NCBI GenBank assembly: GCA_963716925.1
Contig: CAVQUX010000010.1
Coordinates: 744,001-808,000 of the forward strand
DNA length: 64,000 bases
Origin: DAISKN01 sp963716925
Lineage (GTDB): Bacteria; Acidobacteriota; Vicinamibacteria; Marinacidobacterales; SMYC01
Direction: 5' to 3'
The notes under the pieces are model-generated. The model saw only the letters and a program-made list of their open reading frames with translations. It was not told the origin of the DNA and made no database searches. How positions within the stretch are numbered: the stretch's first letter is position 1; each line of letters begins with the position of its first letter. Both the position numbers and the translations under genes were made by a program. This document shows, piece by piece, positions 19,420 through 28,362 of this stretch.

Positions 19420-20076
19420 ACGGCGTGCACGACATGGGCGGCCAGCAGGGGATGGGGCCCGTTCAGTACGAGAGGAACGAGCCCGTATTCCACGAGCGTT
19501 GGGAGGGACGAGTCTGGGCGTTGAACCGGTCGACCGCAGCCTTGCGCAAATGGAATCTCGACGCCTGGCGGCACGATATCGAGCTTCTGCCTGCCGTCGA
19601 CTATCTGCGCATGAGCTACTACGAGAAATGGCTCACCACGCTCGAAGGGCACGTCGTGAAGTATGGTCTCGTGACCAAAGAGGAGATGGAAACCGGCAAA
19701 GCGGCTCCGGGCTCGACCAAGGCGACACCGGCCCTCACCCTGAAAGACGCCCTCCCGCTGGCTCAACCGCGGCATCGCTTCGAGCGACGAACCGGGAATC
19801 CCGCCCCTCTTCGCGGTCGGCGAGAGCGTGCGCGCCCGCAATATCAATCCAGTGGGTCACACCCGCCTTCCTCGCTACGCGCGAGGCAAGACCGGTGTGG
19901 TCGCGCGAGATCACGGGGTCTACGTCTTTCCCGACACCAACGCCCACTTCCAGGGGGAGAAACGCCAGCACGTCTACTCCGTACGGTTCTCGGCCCGGGA
20001 ACTGTGGGGGCAGAGCGCTTCCCCTCTCGACTCCGTTCACATCGACATGTGGGATGACTACCTTGAGCGGGTCTGA
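19416..20076 (+). CDS. nthB: Nitrile hydratase beta subunit, one frame break
   Basis: Forms the heterodimer with the alpha subunit. The N terminus MNGVHDMGGQQGMGPV is diagnostic. The helical N-terminal half includes FHERWEGRVWAL and YYEKWLTTLEGHVVKYGLV. The C-terminal beta-barrel lies in another frame after a break near 19755: FAVGESVRARNINPVGHTRLPRY, GVYVFPDTNAH, ending WDDYLERV at 20076. Without the correction the first frame runs on into antisense-like sequence. Its ATG lies inside the alpha stop (ATGA), so translation is coupled. Confidence 0.88.
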
Positions 20077-20458
20077 CGCTTCCGTCGGCTCCGAACATCT
20101 ATCGGAGCTGCCGCGACTTCCCCGCGACGAGGGCGGCCCGGTCTTCGCCGAGCCGTGGCAGGCCCAGGCATTCGCGCTCGCGGTGCGTCTCTCCGCGCAG
20201 GGCCATTTCACCTGGAAGGAATGGGCCAAAACACTCGCCGAGGAGCTGAAGGCCGCGGCCGATCGAGGAGAGCCCGACGACGGATCTCGCTACTACGAGT
20301 ATTGGCTGTCGGCGCTCGAACGCCTGGTTACCTCCAAGCGACTGGCCGACGACGCCGAGCTCCTCACACGAAAAGAAGAGTGGGCGGACGCTTATCGCCA
20401 TACCCCGCACGGCAAGCCGGTACTGTTGCGAAAGAATACAGGAGGAACGGAATCATGA
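20054..20458 (+). CDS. Nitrile hydratase accessory/activator protein
   Basis: 134 residues starting inside the last codons of the beta gene (23-base overlap). It resembles the small beta-like accessory proteins (P14K/NhlE family, TIGR03889) needed to load the metal into the alpha subunit: LPRDEGGPVFAEPWQAQAFALAVRL, HFTWKEWAKTLAEEL, YYEYWLSALERLV. This helical fold copies the N-terminal half of the beta subunit. Gene order alpha-beta-accessory is the usual one for cobalt nitrile hydratases. The stop overlaps the next ATG. Confidence 0.88.
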   Translation: MTTLSGSDASVGSEHLSELPRLPRDEGGPVFAEPWQAQAFALAVRLSAQGHFTWKEWAKTLAEELKAAADRGEPDDGSRYYEYWLSALERLVTSKRLADDAELLTRKEEWADAYRHTPHGKPVLLRKNTGGTES

Positions 20459-21077
20459 AGTCGTTGAACCGCCGCGGCGCGGCCCTGGGTATGCTCACAC
20501 TCGGTTCGATGCTGCTTGCGGCCCCCGCGAGCGCGCACCACGCGATGGGAGGGGCGACCCCCTCCAATGGGTGGGAAGGACTCCTGTCGGGACTCGCCCA
20601 CCCCGTGATCGGCTTCGATCATCTGGCCTTCGTCGTGGCCGCGGGATTGATCGCCGCGCGCCATCGTCGCGGGGCTTTCATACCCATCGCCTTCGTCGCC
20701 GCCTCGCTCGTCGGGACGGGCGTCCATGTGCTCGCATGGAATCTGCCCGCGCCGGAGCTGGGGATTGCGCTGTCCGTCCTTCTTATCGGCGCGCTTCTGG
20801 TAGCGAGACGAGAGAGCTTGCCCATATCCCTGGGGCTGGCGGCTTTGGCTGGGATATTCCACGGGTACGCCTACGGCGAATCGATCGTCGCGCGGAAGCG
20901 AGCCCGCTCGCGGCTTATCTCCTGGGTCTCGCTCTCGTTCAGCTCGCAATCGCTCTCTCCACCCAGAGCGTCTATCGCATGACGGCCCGACGGACTCCCG
21001 AGATGACCCTGCGATGGGCGGGTGCAGCAATCTGCTGCGTCGGCATTGCCTATCTGAGCGCTCCGTGGGTGGGTTAG
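20455..21077 (+). CDS. HupE/UreJ-like metal permease, one frame break
   Basis: Membrane protein with a signal sequence (MLLAAPASAHHAMGG) and the HupE/UreJ hallmark GLAHPVIGFDHLAFVVAAGL, whose His and Asp residues are thought to bind Ni or Co. Further helices are VGTGVHVLAWNLP and LGLAALAGIFHGYAYGES. One base is missing near 20895, and the second frame continues ASPLAAYLLGLALVQLAIA to the TAG at 21077. AGGAGG precedes the ATG, which overlaps the accessory stop. Placement directly after a cobalt nitrile hydratase supports cobalt uptake for that enzyme; this is inference from context. Confidence 0.85.
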
Positions 21078-21164
21078 GCGGCGACGGACTGGTCCTCCGC
21101 GTCCAGTGACCTGGCGCGACGCTGACCCGGTTCCAGGTTTTCAGGGGACGGCCCTGTTCTCGTT

Positions 21165-21188
21165 CGCGAACTGAACCTTTGGTTCGCG
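21165..21188 (+). terminator. Hairpin after the nitrile hydratase operon
   Basis: Perfect seven-base inverted repeat, CGCGAAC (21165-21171) and GTTCGCG (21182-21188), with a ten-base loop, 88 bases after the permease stop and 51 before the ABC permease start. It has no strong U tract, so it could be a terminator or an operator. Confidence 0.35.
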
Positions 21189-21239
21189 CGGCCCGTTATT
21201 CTCCATCGTGGACGAGACCAAATACGGCCGGAGATCTTC

Positions 21240-23688
21240 GTGAGCGCTAACATAATCAATGACTTGCGGCAGGCCCTTCGACTCCTGCTGAAGAGCCCCC
21301 TCTTCTCCGTGGTCGCCATCTCGACGCTCGCGCTCGGGATCGGCCTGAACGCGGCGACGTTCTCCGCCGTCCACGCGCTGCTTCTGCGGCCCCTTTCGGG
21401 CGCCGCCGCGCCGGAGGAGCTCGTCCAGCTCTATCGCCAGTGGCCGGGGATGGACTACGGGTCCAACTCCATTCCCCACTACCAGGACGTGCGAGACCGC
21501 GCGGGCGACGTCTTCGAGAACACGGCGGCGTGGTTCTTCGCTCCGATGTCGCTTTCGGCGGACGGGAGGAGCGAGCGCGTCCTGGGCATGGGCGTGAGCG
21601 CGAACTTCTTCCAGACCTACGGCGTCGTGCCCGCCCTCGGGCGGGCCTTTCTCCCCGGCGTCGAGGACCGGAGCCCGGGCGCCCATGCCGTCGTCGTTCT
21701 CGGGCACTCCTTCTGGCAGGCCCGGTTCGGAGGCGACCCGAGCGATCATCGGCCGCACGCTCGAGATCAACGGCCGTCCCTTCGAGATCGTGGGCGTCGC
21801 CCCGTCCGCGTTCAAGGGGCCCATGAACGTTCTCGACGTGCCTCTGTACGTTCCCCTGATGATGCAAGCCGAGATCATGCCGGGGACGAACCTCATCGAG
21901 TCGCGCGGCAACAACATGATGACCGTGGTGGCGCGTCTTTCCGAGGGAAAGACCATCGACCACGCGCGCGAGAGAATGGACGCGCTGCTCCAAGAGCTCA
22001 AGGAAGAGCTGCCGGATGCCTACGAGGAGCAGCTCGGCACGACGCTCGTCTACCAGTCGGAGGCGGGCATCCACCCCACCTTCCGGAGCGCCCAGGTCGG
22101 GATGAGCACCGTCATGATGGCGGTGGTCTCTCTCCTTCTCCTCATCGCCTGCGTGAACGTCGCCAACCTCTTTCTCGCCCGGGCGCGCGAGCGCCGGAGG
22201 GAAATGGGCATCCGACTCAGCCTGGGCGCGGGGCGGGGCCGGATCCTGCAGCAGCTCTTCACGGAAAGCCTGGTGTTCAGCCTTCTCTCCGGGTTCGCGG
22301 GCGTGGGCCTCGCCTACTTCGTCACTCGAATCCTGTCCGGGATCAAGCTCCCGATCGACGCCCCCTTCTCGCTGACCATCGACGTCGATGTCACGGTGCT
22401 GCTCTTCACCCTGGGTGTGTCCGTTCTGGCCGGCGTGGTTTTCGGACTCGCCCCCGCTCTTCAAGCCGCCCGCTCCGACCTGGTCTCCGCGGTGAGGGGA
22501 GAATCGACTCGAAGGGGCGGCGGCTCCCGCCTCAGCAGCGCTCTCGTCGTCTGTCAGATGGCGCTCTCCCTCATCCTGCTCGTGAGCTCGGGGCTCTTCC
22601 TGCGCGCGCTCGAGGCCGCGACCGAGATCGACCCGGGCATGGACGAGCCGGGAAACCTGGTGATGGCCTCGATGGATCCCGGCCTCCAGGGCTACCCCAA
22701 GGCGCAGACGCGGCAGTTCTACGACCGCCTGACCGACGATCTGCTGTCTCTTCCCGAGGTGCGCGCAATCGGCTTCACGAGCGACGTTCCTCTCGGCTTC
22801 GACAACAGCGACCGCGGCGTCGACATCCCCGGCTACGTGTTCTCGGAGGGCGAGCGGAAGAGCCTGCAGTACTCCGTCGTGACCGAAGGCTACCTGGAGG
22901 CCCTGGGCGTGGATCTCCTCGAGGGACGTACTTTCTCCCGTCAGGACGACGAAGCCGGGGCTCCGGTCATCATCGTGAATCGCCGATTCGCGGAGCGCTT
23001 CTGGCCCGACGGGTCGGCGCTCGGAAGGATTGTCCAGACTGCGGGAAAGGACCGCCAGGTGGTCGGCGTGGTCGAGACGGGAAAGTACCGCAGCCTGGGC
23101 GAGGAGCCGACGGAGTTCATGTATCTCCCCGAGCGCGAGCTCTTCCGCTCCGGTCTCACCCTCGTGGCGCGCACGCGCGAGAGCCCCGAGACCGTGCTCC
23201 GGGCCGTTCGCGAGACCGTTCGGAGGATCGATCCGAACCTGCCGCTCTTCGACGTGCGGACCATGGAGGATCACATGGGGATCGCGCTCCTTCCCGCGCG
23301 GCTCGGAGGCTCCGTTCTGGGGATGTTCGGCATTCTGGGCCTGATGCTCGCGGCGGTGGGGATCTACGGAGTGATGGCTTACTCCGTCGCCCAGCGGCAG
23401 CGCGAGCTCGGGATCCGGGTCGCGCTGGGAGCGGACCGGAGCCGCGTGGTTCGGCTCGTCCTGCGGGAAGGGCTCACGCTCGCGGGCATCGGGATCGTTC
23501 TCGGACTCGCGGGCGCCGCGGGCGCCGCCCAGCTCGTGAAGGGCATGCTCTACCACGTTCCCGCCATCGATCCCGTCGCCTTCGGAACGATCCCGCTCAT
23601 GCTCCTCCTGGTGGCTGCGACGGCGGTCTACCTTCCCGCCCGCCGGGCGGCGCGGATCGAGCCGATGCGGGTGTTGAAGGTGGACTGA
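21240..23688 (+). CDS. ADOP-family ABC transporter permease (MacB/FtsX type), one frame break
   Basis: About 815 residues once joined. The ADOP layout is present: an N-terminal segment (INDLRQALRLLLKSPLFSVVAISTLALGIGLN), a MacB-like periplasmic domain, FtsX membrane helices (MMAVVSLLLLIACVNVANLFLAR with ERRREMGIRLSLGAGRGRI), then a second periplasmic domain and FtsX unit (GIYGVMAYSVAQRQRELGIRVALGA) ending RIEPMRVLKVD. An extra base near 21745 (CCGAGCGATC) breaks the first frame; the second frame resumes IIGRTLEINGRPFEIVGVAP. The GTG at 21240 is the likely start. No ATPase partner is adjacent. Such permeases are very numerous in Acidobacteriota and are probably efflux or mechanotransmission systems. 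Confidence 0.9.
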
Positions 23689-23726
23689 TCTCCCTCGATC
23701 CGCCGGCAATCGCTGGTTCCTCGTTT

Positions 23727-23743
23727 CGACCGAAACCCGGTCG
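23727..23743 (+). terminator. Short hairpin after the ABC permease
   Basis: CGACCG (23727-23732) and CGGTCG (23738-23743) with a five-base loop, 38 bases after the permease stop. There is no U tract, so this is only a weak terminator candidate. Confidence 0.25.
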
Positions 23744-23912
23744 TCCGGTCGGACAGGGTCTACCTCGAGCATCGAGGACGCTCGGGCGGGATCAGCGGTG
23801 AGAGAGATACGAAATCGAAGGTCGCCAAGGTCCTCCACACCGGAAGCTTTCCACCGCTCGGCGTATGCGGTGAGAGTAGCCAACGAGGCGGAACTCTGAT
23901 AAAGGTCCGCGG

Positions 23913-24779
23913 GTGCCTCTGCGGTACGGCTTCATCCTGAACGCGGGCAAGACTGCGGAAAGCATCGTCGAGGTTGCCGTCGCCGCCGAGGAGCACGGGT
24001 GGGACGGGCTGTTCATCGCCGACGCGATCGGGATCGAGACGAAAGACTTCCCCGCCTTTCCGTTCTTCGACCCCTGGGTCTTGATGGGAGCGATGGCGGC
24101 GCGAACCCGACGGCTCCACCTCGGCACGATGCTCACCGCGGTCCCGAGACGGCGTCCCTGGAAGCTCGCCCGAGAAGTCGTGACGCTCGACCATTTGTCC
24201 TCCGGGCGCGTCATTCTAGGAACGGGTGTGGGTGCGGCCCAGGACGACGGCGGCTTCTACAAGGTCGGCGAGGCCATGGATCTGCCCACGCGCGCCGCCC
24301 GCCTCGACGAAGGCCTTCAGGTGCTCGCGGGCCTCATGACGGGCAAACCGTTCTCGTTCGAGGGAGAGCATTTCAAAGTCGACGCGATGACGCTCTTGCC
24401 CCCGCCGGTCCAGACGCCCCGTGTGCCGATTTGGGTGGTGGGCGTCTGGCCGAAGCCGAAATCGATGGCGCGCGCGCTACGGTGGGACGGTCTCATCCCG
24501 CAGCCTCCGACACCGGCCCAAGGCTATCCCGAGCCTTTCTCCCCCGAGGTCTACCGCGAGATCAAAGCCTACGTCGACGAGAACCGAAAGCCAGCGGGTC
24601 GCTTCGACATCTCCGCGAGCGGCACGACGTCGGGAGCGAAAAAAGACGGGAGCAAAGCGCGAGAGCAGGTACAGGCCTACGCCGAAGCCGGCGCGACCTG
24701 GTGGCTCGAAGCGTCGTTCTCCTTCGATACCAAAGGCCCGCTGAAGAGAATTCGACAGGGCCCGCCACGGTTCGACTGA
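23913..24779 (+). CDS. LLM-class (luciferase-like, probably F420-dependent) oxidoreductase
   Basis: 288 residues from GTG 23913. TIM-barrel luciferase-like features: LRYGFILNAGKTAESIVEVAVAAEEHGWDGLFIAD, GAMAARTRRLHLGTMLTAVPRRRPWKLAREVVTLDHLSSGRVILGTGVG, and the late PIWVVGVWPKPKSMARALRWDG. These are typical of the F420/FMN group. The substrate is not deducible. The gene stands alone between the permease and a hypothetical gene, with 224 bases of upstream sequence in which no other gene is convincing. Confidence 0.85.
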   Translation: MPLRYGFILNAGKTAESIVEVAVAAEEHGWDGLFIADAIGIETKDFPAFPFFDPWVLMGAMAARTRRLHLGTMLTAVPRRRPWKLAREVVTLDHLSSGRVILGTGVGAAQDDGGFYKVGEAMDLPTRAARLDEGLQVLAGLMTGKPFSFEGEHFKVDAMTLLPPPVQTPRVPIWVVGVWPKPKSMARALRWDGLIPQPPTPAQGYPEPFSPEVYREIKAYVDENRKPAGRFDISASGTTSGAKKDGSKAREQVQAYAEAGATWWLEASFSFDTKGPLKRIRQGPPRFD

Positions 24780-24896
24780 GCGAGCCAAAACGCGGGTGCT
24801 GCGGGTGGGCGGATCGCACCTCCCCGACTCTCCATCTCCACCGAATTTCACCTTTTTCTCAGGACTCGCGGGCCAGCTCCTCGGTAATATCGAAGC

Positions 24897-25880
24897 GTGA
24901 AACTTCAAGGAATTGAATTTCTTCTCCTCTCCTCGATGGCGCTGCCGATTCTCCCGCAGGCCATCTTGTCCGAGACGAAACGGCTCGAGGAGCTCATCCC
25001 CGAGAACCAGCGAAAGGGGATTGCCGAGAAGGAGATCGCCTTGGCTCTCGACGGGCTCCGTCCGATCCACGAAGATCTGGCCCAGGGAAAGGTCTACGTC
25101 GCTTTCGACAGGCTCGCGAGGTCCCAGGACCTCCTGGCGTCCGCGGCGTTTCTGAGCCGCCACCAGGAAGAAATCAGGGATCCGAAGGCATTCCTCGCCC
25201 TGTGGGAAGCCGACGGGCCCGCCCTGGAGGAGCAATCCGCCCACCTGCAGAAAACCGGGTTCTCCGGACGAAGCGCCCTCGTGCAGAGTCGGGGCGAGAT
25301 CGCAACTTACCGGATCCTGACCCATTACCGCGCCGCGAAAATGTACGCGAGGGTCGGGATCGAAGGCGGGCTCTATTACCTCGGAAGCGCCCATGCCGCG
25401 GCGGAGCTCGCGTCGTTCTGCGCCCGGATCGAGGATGCACCGAAGGGTGCGGTCCCCAGATTCCGTCCCCTCTCCGACGAAGAGGCAGAGCTCTCCCGGA
25501 GCACGGTCGCGGCCTACGGCGGCGGCGACGCCTCGACCGTCCACCACCAGAACTTCATCCGCCTCGACTCGGCGCTCAAGGAGGCGCGGCAGCTCATCGC
25601 CGAGCACCGGGACTACGGCGCCGCCGCTTCGATTCTCGAGGCTCGACTCCGACTCGGGATTATCCACCAGGACCCGAGCGCCCCGCTTCCGACGGTCGTC
25701 CCCGAGCGGATGCCCTACCGTACGCGACTCTTCGACCCGGCGTTCGACCACTCGCTCGCAATGTCCCTCTGGGAGCGGGCGCTCGACCGGGCCGCCTCCT
25801 CCGAGGAAAAGGATCGCCGCGAGGCGGCCGTTCTCCTGGAGGAGGTCATTCCTTTCTATTTCGAGATTCTGGAGGACTGA
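24897..25880 (+). CDS. Hypothetical exported helical protein
   Basis: 327 residues from GTG 24897, not recognised. The N terminus (IEFLLLSSMALPILPQAILS) looks like a weak signal peptide. The rest is rich in Ala, Leu, Glu and Arg and reads as mostly alpha-helical, with possible helical-repeat pairs (IALALDGLRPIHEDLAQGKVYVAFDRLARSQDLLA; LDSALKEARQLIAEHRDYGAAASILEARLRLG). No catalytic motif is visible. Its TGA overlaps the ATG of the next gene and contributes the GGAGG ribosome site. The two are therefore translationally coupled, and this protein may work with the UGA-containing thioredoxin-like protein. Confidence 0.7.
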   Translation: MKLQGIEFLLLSSMALPILPQAILSETKRLEELIPENQRKGIAEKEIALALDGLRPIHEDLAQGKVYVAFDRLARSQDLLASAAFLSRHQEEIRDPKAFLALWEADGPALEEQSAHLQKTGFSGRSALVQSRGEIATYRILTHYRAAKMYARVGIEGGLYYLGSAHAAAELASFCARIEDAPKGAVPRFRPLSDEEAELSRSTVAAYGGGDASTVHHQNFIRLDSALKEARQLIAEHRDYGAAASILEARLRLGIIHQDPSAPLPTVVPERMPYRTRLFDPAFDHSLAMSLWERALDRAASSEEKDRREAAVLLEEVIPFYFEILED

Positions 25881-26722
25881 TGTTTTCTTCCCTGCTCTTC
25901 GCCCTCGCCCTCTCCTCTTCTCCAGCCGACGGGCCGGTCACCATCACCCTGGTTCGCTGGCCTTACACCTGAAACATCTCCGGGCCGGCAAGTTTGCTGG
26001 CTCAGGAAGTCGCGGGCCGCTACCCCGGGCGGGTGCGGTTCGTCGAGGAGAACTTCGGAGAATCCGAGCTCGCCGATCGCTTCGGAGTCGAGCAATACCC
26101 CGCGATCTTCGTGGACGAGGCACTCATCGCCAATCCCTGGGATTTCTTCGAGTGGCCGGACAAGCCGAAGGGCCGCTACGTCCCCTGGCTCGAGGCCTCC
26201 AGCCGGGAGAAGTTCGTCCGGGATCTGGAGACGTTCGTCCAGAGGAGACTCGCGGGGGAGAGCATCGAGAGTGTGAACCTGCCCACGGGCGGTTCGCCTC
26301 TCCCGGTCTCCGAGCTCCCTTCGTTCGAGGCGGTGACGCTCTCGGGAAAGCGCATCTCCCGGGAGAGTCTGCTGGGGCGCACGGTTCTGGTGGAGTTCTG
26401 GGCGACCTGGTGTCCTCCCTGCCGTTCCACGTTGTCGTTCCTCGGTGAGATGGAGCGGGGCGCGTCCGATCGTCTGGTCGTCGTGGGTATCGCCGTCGGC
26501 TCCAAGGAGGAAGAGGTTCGCGGGCTCCTCGCCGAGGTGGAAGGAGCTCCCTCGGATTCGGTGATGGGAACGGACGAGCTCGTCCTCAAGTTCGGCCCCG
26601 TTCTCGCCGTGCCGACGCTGATGGTCTTCGGCCCCGACGGCAAGACCGCCGAGGTCTTCTACGGCGCGCCGCCCGACCTTCACGATCGAGTGAAGCGCCT
26701 GGTGGAAGAGCTCAGCCGCTGA
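25880..26722 (+). CDS. Tandem thioredoxin-fold exported protein with in-frame UGA; candidate selenoprotein
   Basis: From ATG 25880 one frame runs to 26722 (280 residues) except for a TGA at codon 31 (25970-25972). A signal peptide (MFSSLLFALALSSSPADG) leads to a first thioredoxin-like domain: strand VTITLV, then R-W-P-Y-T-UGA-N-I-S. The spacing from Trp to the UGA equals that from Trp to the first Cys of WATWCPPC in the second domain. The UGA thus sits at the nucleophile position of a CxxC/CxxS motif, as UxxS. The first domain continues RVRFVEENFGESELADRFGVEQYPAIFVDE with a YP cis-proline site. The second domain is TlpA-like with WCPPC, GIAVGSKEEE and VPTLMVFG. A hairpin of bacterial SECIS type follows the UGA. 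No Sec machinery is in the window. Alternatives are a TGC-to-TGA sequence error or a real nonsense mutation; a start at TTG 25994 would remove half the first domain. Confidence 0.7.
25977..26008 (+). promoter_or_regulatory. Bacterial SECIS-like hairpin after the in-frame UGA
   Basis: GCCGGCAA (25984-25991) pairs with TTGCTGGC (25994-26001). The lower stem extends with G-U, G-C, C-G and U-G pairs interrupted by a mismatch. With realistic loop size the apical loop is AGUU or AAGUUU, with its G at 25992, 20 bases after the UGA. Known bacterial SECIS elements sit directly 3' of the UGA with a G near the start of the apical loop at about this distance. The pairing is seen; the function is inferred. 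Confidence 0.5.
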
Positions 26723-27053
26723 AAAGATAATCGCTCAGCGCGACGCGGTGGCCGTCCGGGTCGCGCACGAAGATCGTGTGCGGCGTGCGGTCGTCGATCG
26801 GGATCCCGGCGGCGGCGAGCTTCTCTTCGAAGGGGGCGAGATCCTCGACGGCGAAGGCAAGGACGTGGCCCGAGCCCGCATCTTCTCCCTTCCCGCGGAG
26901 ACTGAGCTCGAGCATCAGAACCGCGTCTCCCGCTCGAAGCCAGATCGAGCGGGCATCGTCCCGCTTCGATTCCGGGAGCCCCAGAAGCCCGCAGTAGAAT
27001 CCCCGCGAGGTCCCGAGGTCTCGGACGCGGAGCGCGACGTGATGGATTCGCAT
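26712..27053 (-). CDS. VOC/glyoxalase-family protein
   Basis: 113 residues from ATG 27053, chosen because MRIHHVALRVRDLGTSRGFYCGLLGLPE is the canonical VOC start; the frame stays open about 50 codons upstream without domain content. Other motifs are GHVLAFAVEDL, FEEKLAAAGIPI and FVRDPDGHRVALSDYL, a single betaalphabetabetabeta repeat pair. Metal ligands would be the early His, the Glu/His of the middle strand and a late acidic residue, as in glyoxalase I and related dioxygenases. Substrate is unknown. The 3' end overlaps the convergent thioredoxin-like gene by 11 bases. Confidence 0.85.
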   Translation of the reverse strand: MRIHHVALRVRDLGTSRGFYCGLLGLPESKRDDARSIWLRAGDAVLMLELSLRGKGEDAGSGHVLAFAVEDLAPFEEKLAAAGIPIDDRTPHTIFVRDPDGHRVALSDYLFSG

Positions 27054-27222
27054 TCCGCGATGGTACCGGTTTGCGCCGGAGGCAGGCAAAAGCCCAATGA
27101 CCTCGAAGGAGTACGCGCCGTTCATGAGCGCAGATTCACAACCTCGCCAGCTCGGAGGCCAGGTCCCGAACTTCGAGCTCGCCGTGTACCATCCGGTCAA
27201 GAACGAGGCGCTTTCGAAGTGA

Positions 27223-28337
27223 CTATCCGGCGCTGTTCTTCCGCCGGCTCAGCAGGAACGCCTTGATGAACGGCTCGATGTCGCCGTTCATCACCCGGTC
27301 CACGTCGCCGATCTCCACCTTCGTCCGGTGGTCCTTGATCAGTCGGTAGGGCTGGAACACGTACGAGCGAATCTGGCTTCCGAAGCCGATCTCTTTCTTC
27401 GGGTCGTGCATGGCGTCGAACCGTTCCTGCTGCTCTCGGAGCCTCAGGTCGTAGAGGCGGGCGCGCAGCACCTTCATCGCGACGTCCTTGTTCTTGTGCT
27501 GGGAGCGCTCGTTCTGGCACTGCGCCACGATGCCCGTGGGAATGTGGGTGATGCGGACGGCGGAGTCGGTCACGTTCACGTGCTGTCCCCCGCGTCCGCT
27601 CGACCGAAAGGTATCGATGCGGAGGTCCTTCTCGTTGATCTCCACTTTGACGTCGTCGTCGATCTCGGGAAATACGAAAACCGAGGCGAAGGACGTGTGC
27701 CGGCGCTTCGCGGCATCGAAGGGCGAGATCCGCACCAGACGGTGCACTCCGACTTCGGAGCTGAGGTAGCCGTAGGCGTAGTCCCCGTTCACGTTGAAAG
27801 TGGCGCTCTTGATGCCCGCTTCCTCCCCTTCCTGGAGGTCGATCATCTCCGTCTTGAACCCGCGGGTTTCCGCCCACCGCAGGTACATCCGGAGGAGCAT
27901 CTGGGCCCAATCCTGGGACTCCGTGCCGCCGGCGCCGGGGTGGATGCTCACGATGGCGTTCGTCTGGTCGTGCTCGCCCGAGAGGAGCTTCTGGATCTCC
28001 GCCTGCTCGACCTCGTGCTCCCATTGGTCCAGGTGGGTCTCGAGGTCGCTCTCGACGCTCTCCCCTTCCCGGGCCCACTCGACGAGGGTGCGGGTCTCCT
28101 CCTCGCAGTGGCCGAGCTTCTCGATGATGTCGATCTCCCCCTGGATATGGCTCCGCTCGCGGGAGAGTTTCTCGCCTCTGGTCGGAATCCGACCAGACGG
28201 AGGGGTCGGACAGCTTCTGCTCTAGCTCGGAGAGTGACTTTCGGAGGGCGGCTTCGTCAAAGATAACCTCGCACGTCGCGGGCGCGGCGGCAGAGGTCCT
28301 CGTATCTATTGATGAGCTCGTCTTTCCTTATTGGCAT
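27223..28337 (-). CDS. prfB: Peptide chain release factor 2, programmed +1 frameshift plus one suspect indel
   Basis: Terminates translation at UGA and UAA. The main frame (27223 to about 28170) has the catalytic GGQ in SSGRGGQHVNVTDSAVR and the segments HPGAGGTESQDWAQMLLRMYLRW and IPTGIVAQCQNERSQHKNKD. The short first frame from ATG 28337 (or 28346) reads to RRARDVRGYL and stops at an in-frame TGA, where the classical recoding site lies. After the +1 shift the protein continues DEAALRKSLSELEQKLSDPSVWSD. A second frame change near 28175 (CAGAGGCGAG) is not expected in prfB and looks like one of the window's many one-base errors. It lies 25 bases downstream of the SPOR gene. Confidence 0.93.
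28256..28271 (-). promoter_or_regulatory. prfB programmed +1 frameshift site
   Basis: On the minus strand the sequence is CGAGGTTATCTTTGAC. It has a Shine-Dalgarno-like GAGGT, then TAT CTT TGA C. TAT CTT TGA C is identical to the E. coli prfB site. Reading stops at TGA (28259-28257) when RF2 is plentiful and shifts +1 to GAC when it is scarce, an autoregulatory circuit known for prfB. Confidence 0.9.
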
Positions 28338-28362
28338 TATTGGCATGACAGGCACACGTTTC

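Noticed and set aside
21256..23883. An 875-codon frame antisense to the ABC permease
   Set aside because: Shadow of the permease. Its first 60 codons lie in the gap after the permease but show no recognisable domain or ribosome site.
25994..26722. Start of the thioredoxin-like gene at TTG 25994, leaving the UGA as a simple stop
   Set aside because: It would remove the signal peptide, first strand and active-site region of a recognisable thioredoxin fold and has no ribosome site, whereas ATG 25880 is coupled to the upstream gene and has GGAGG.
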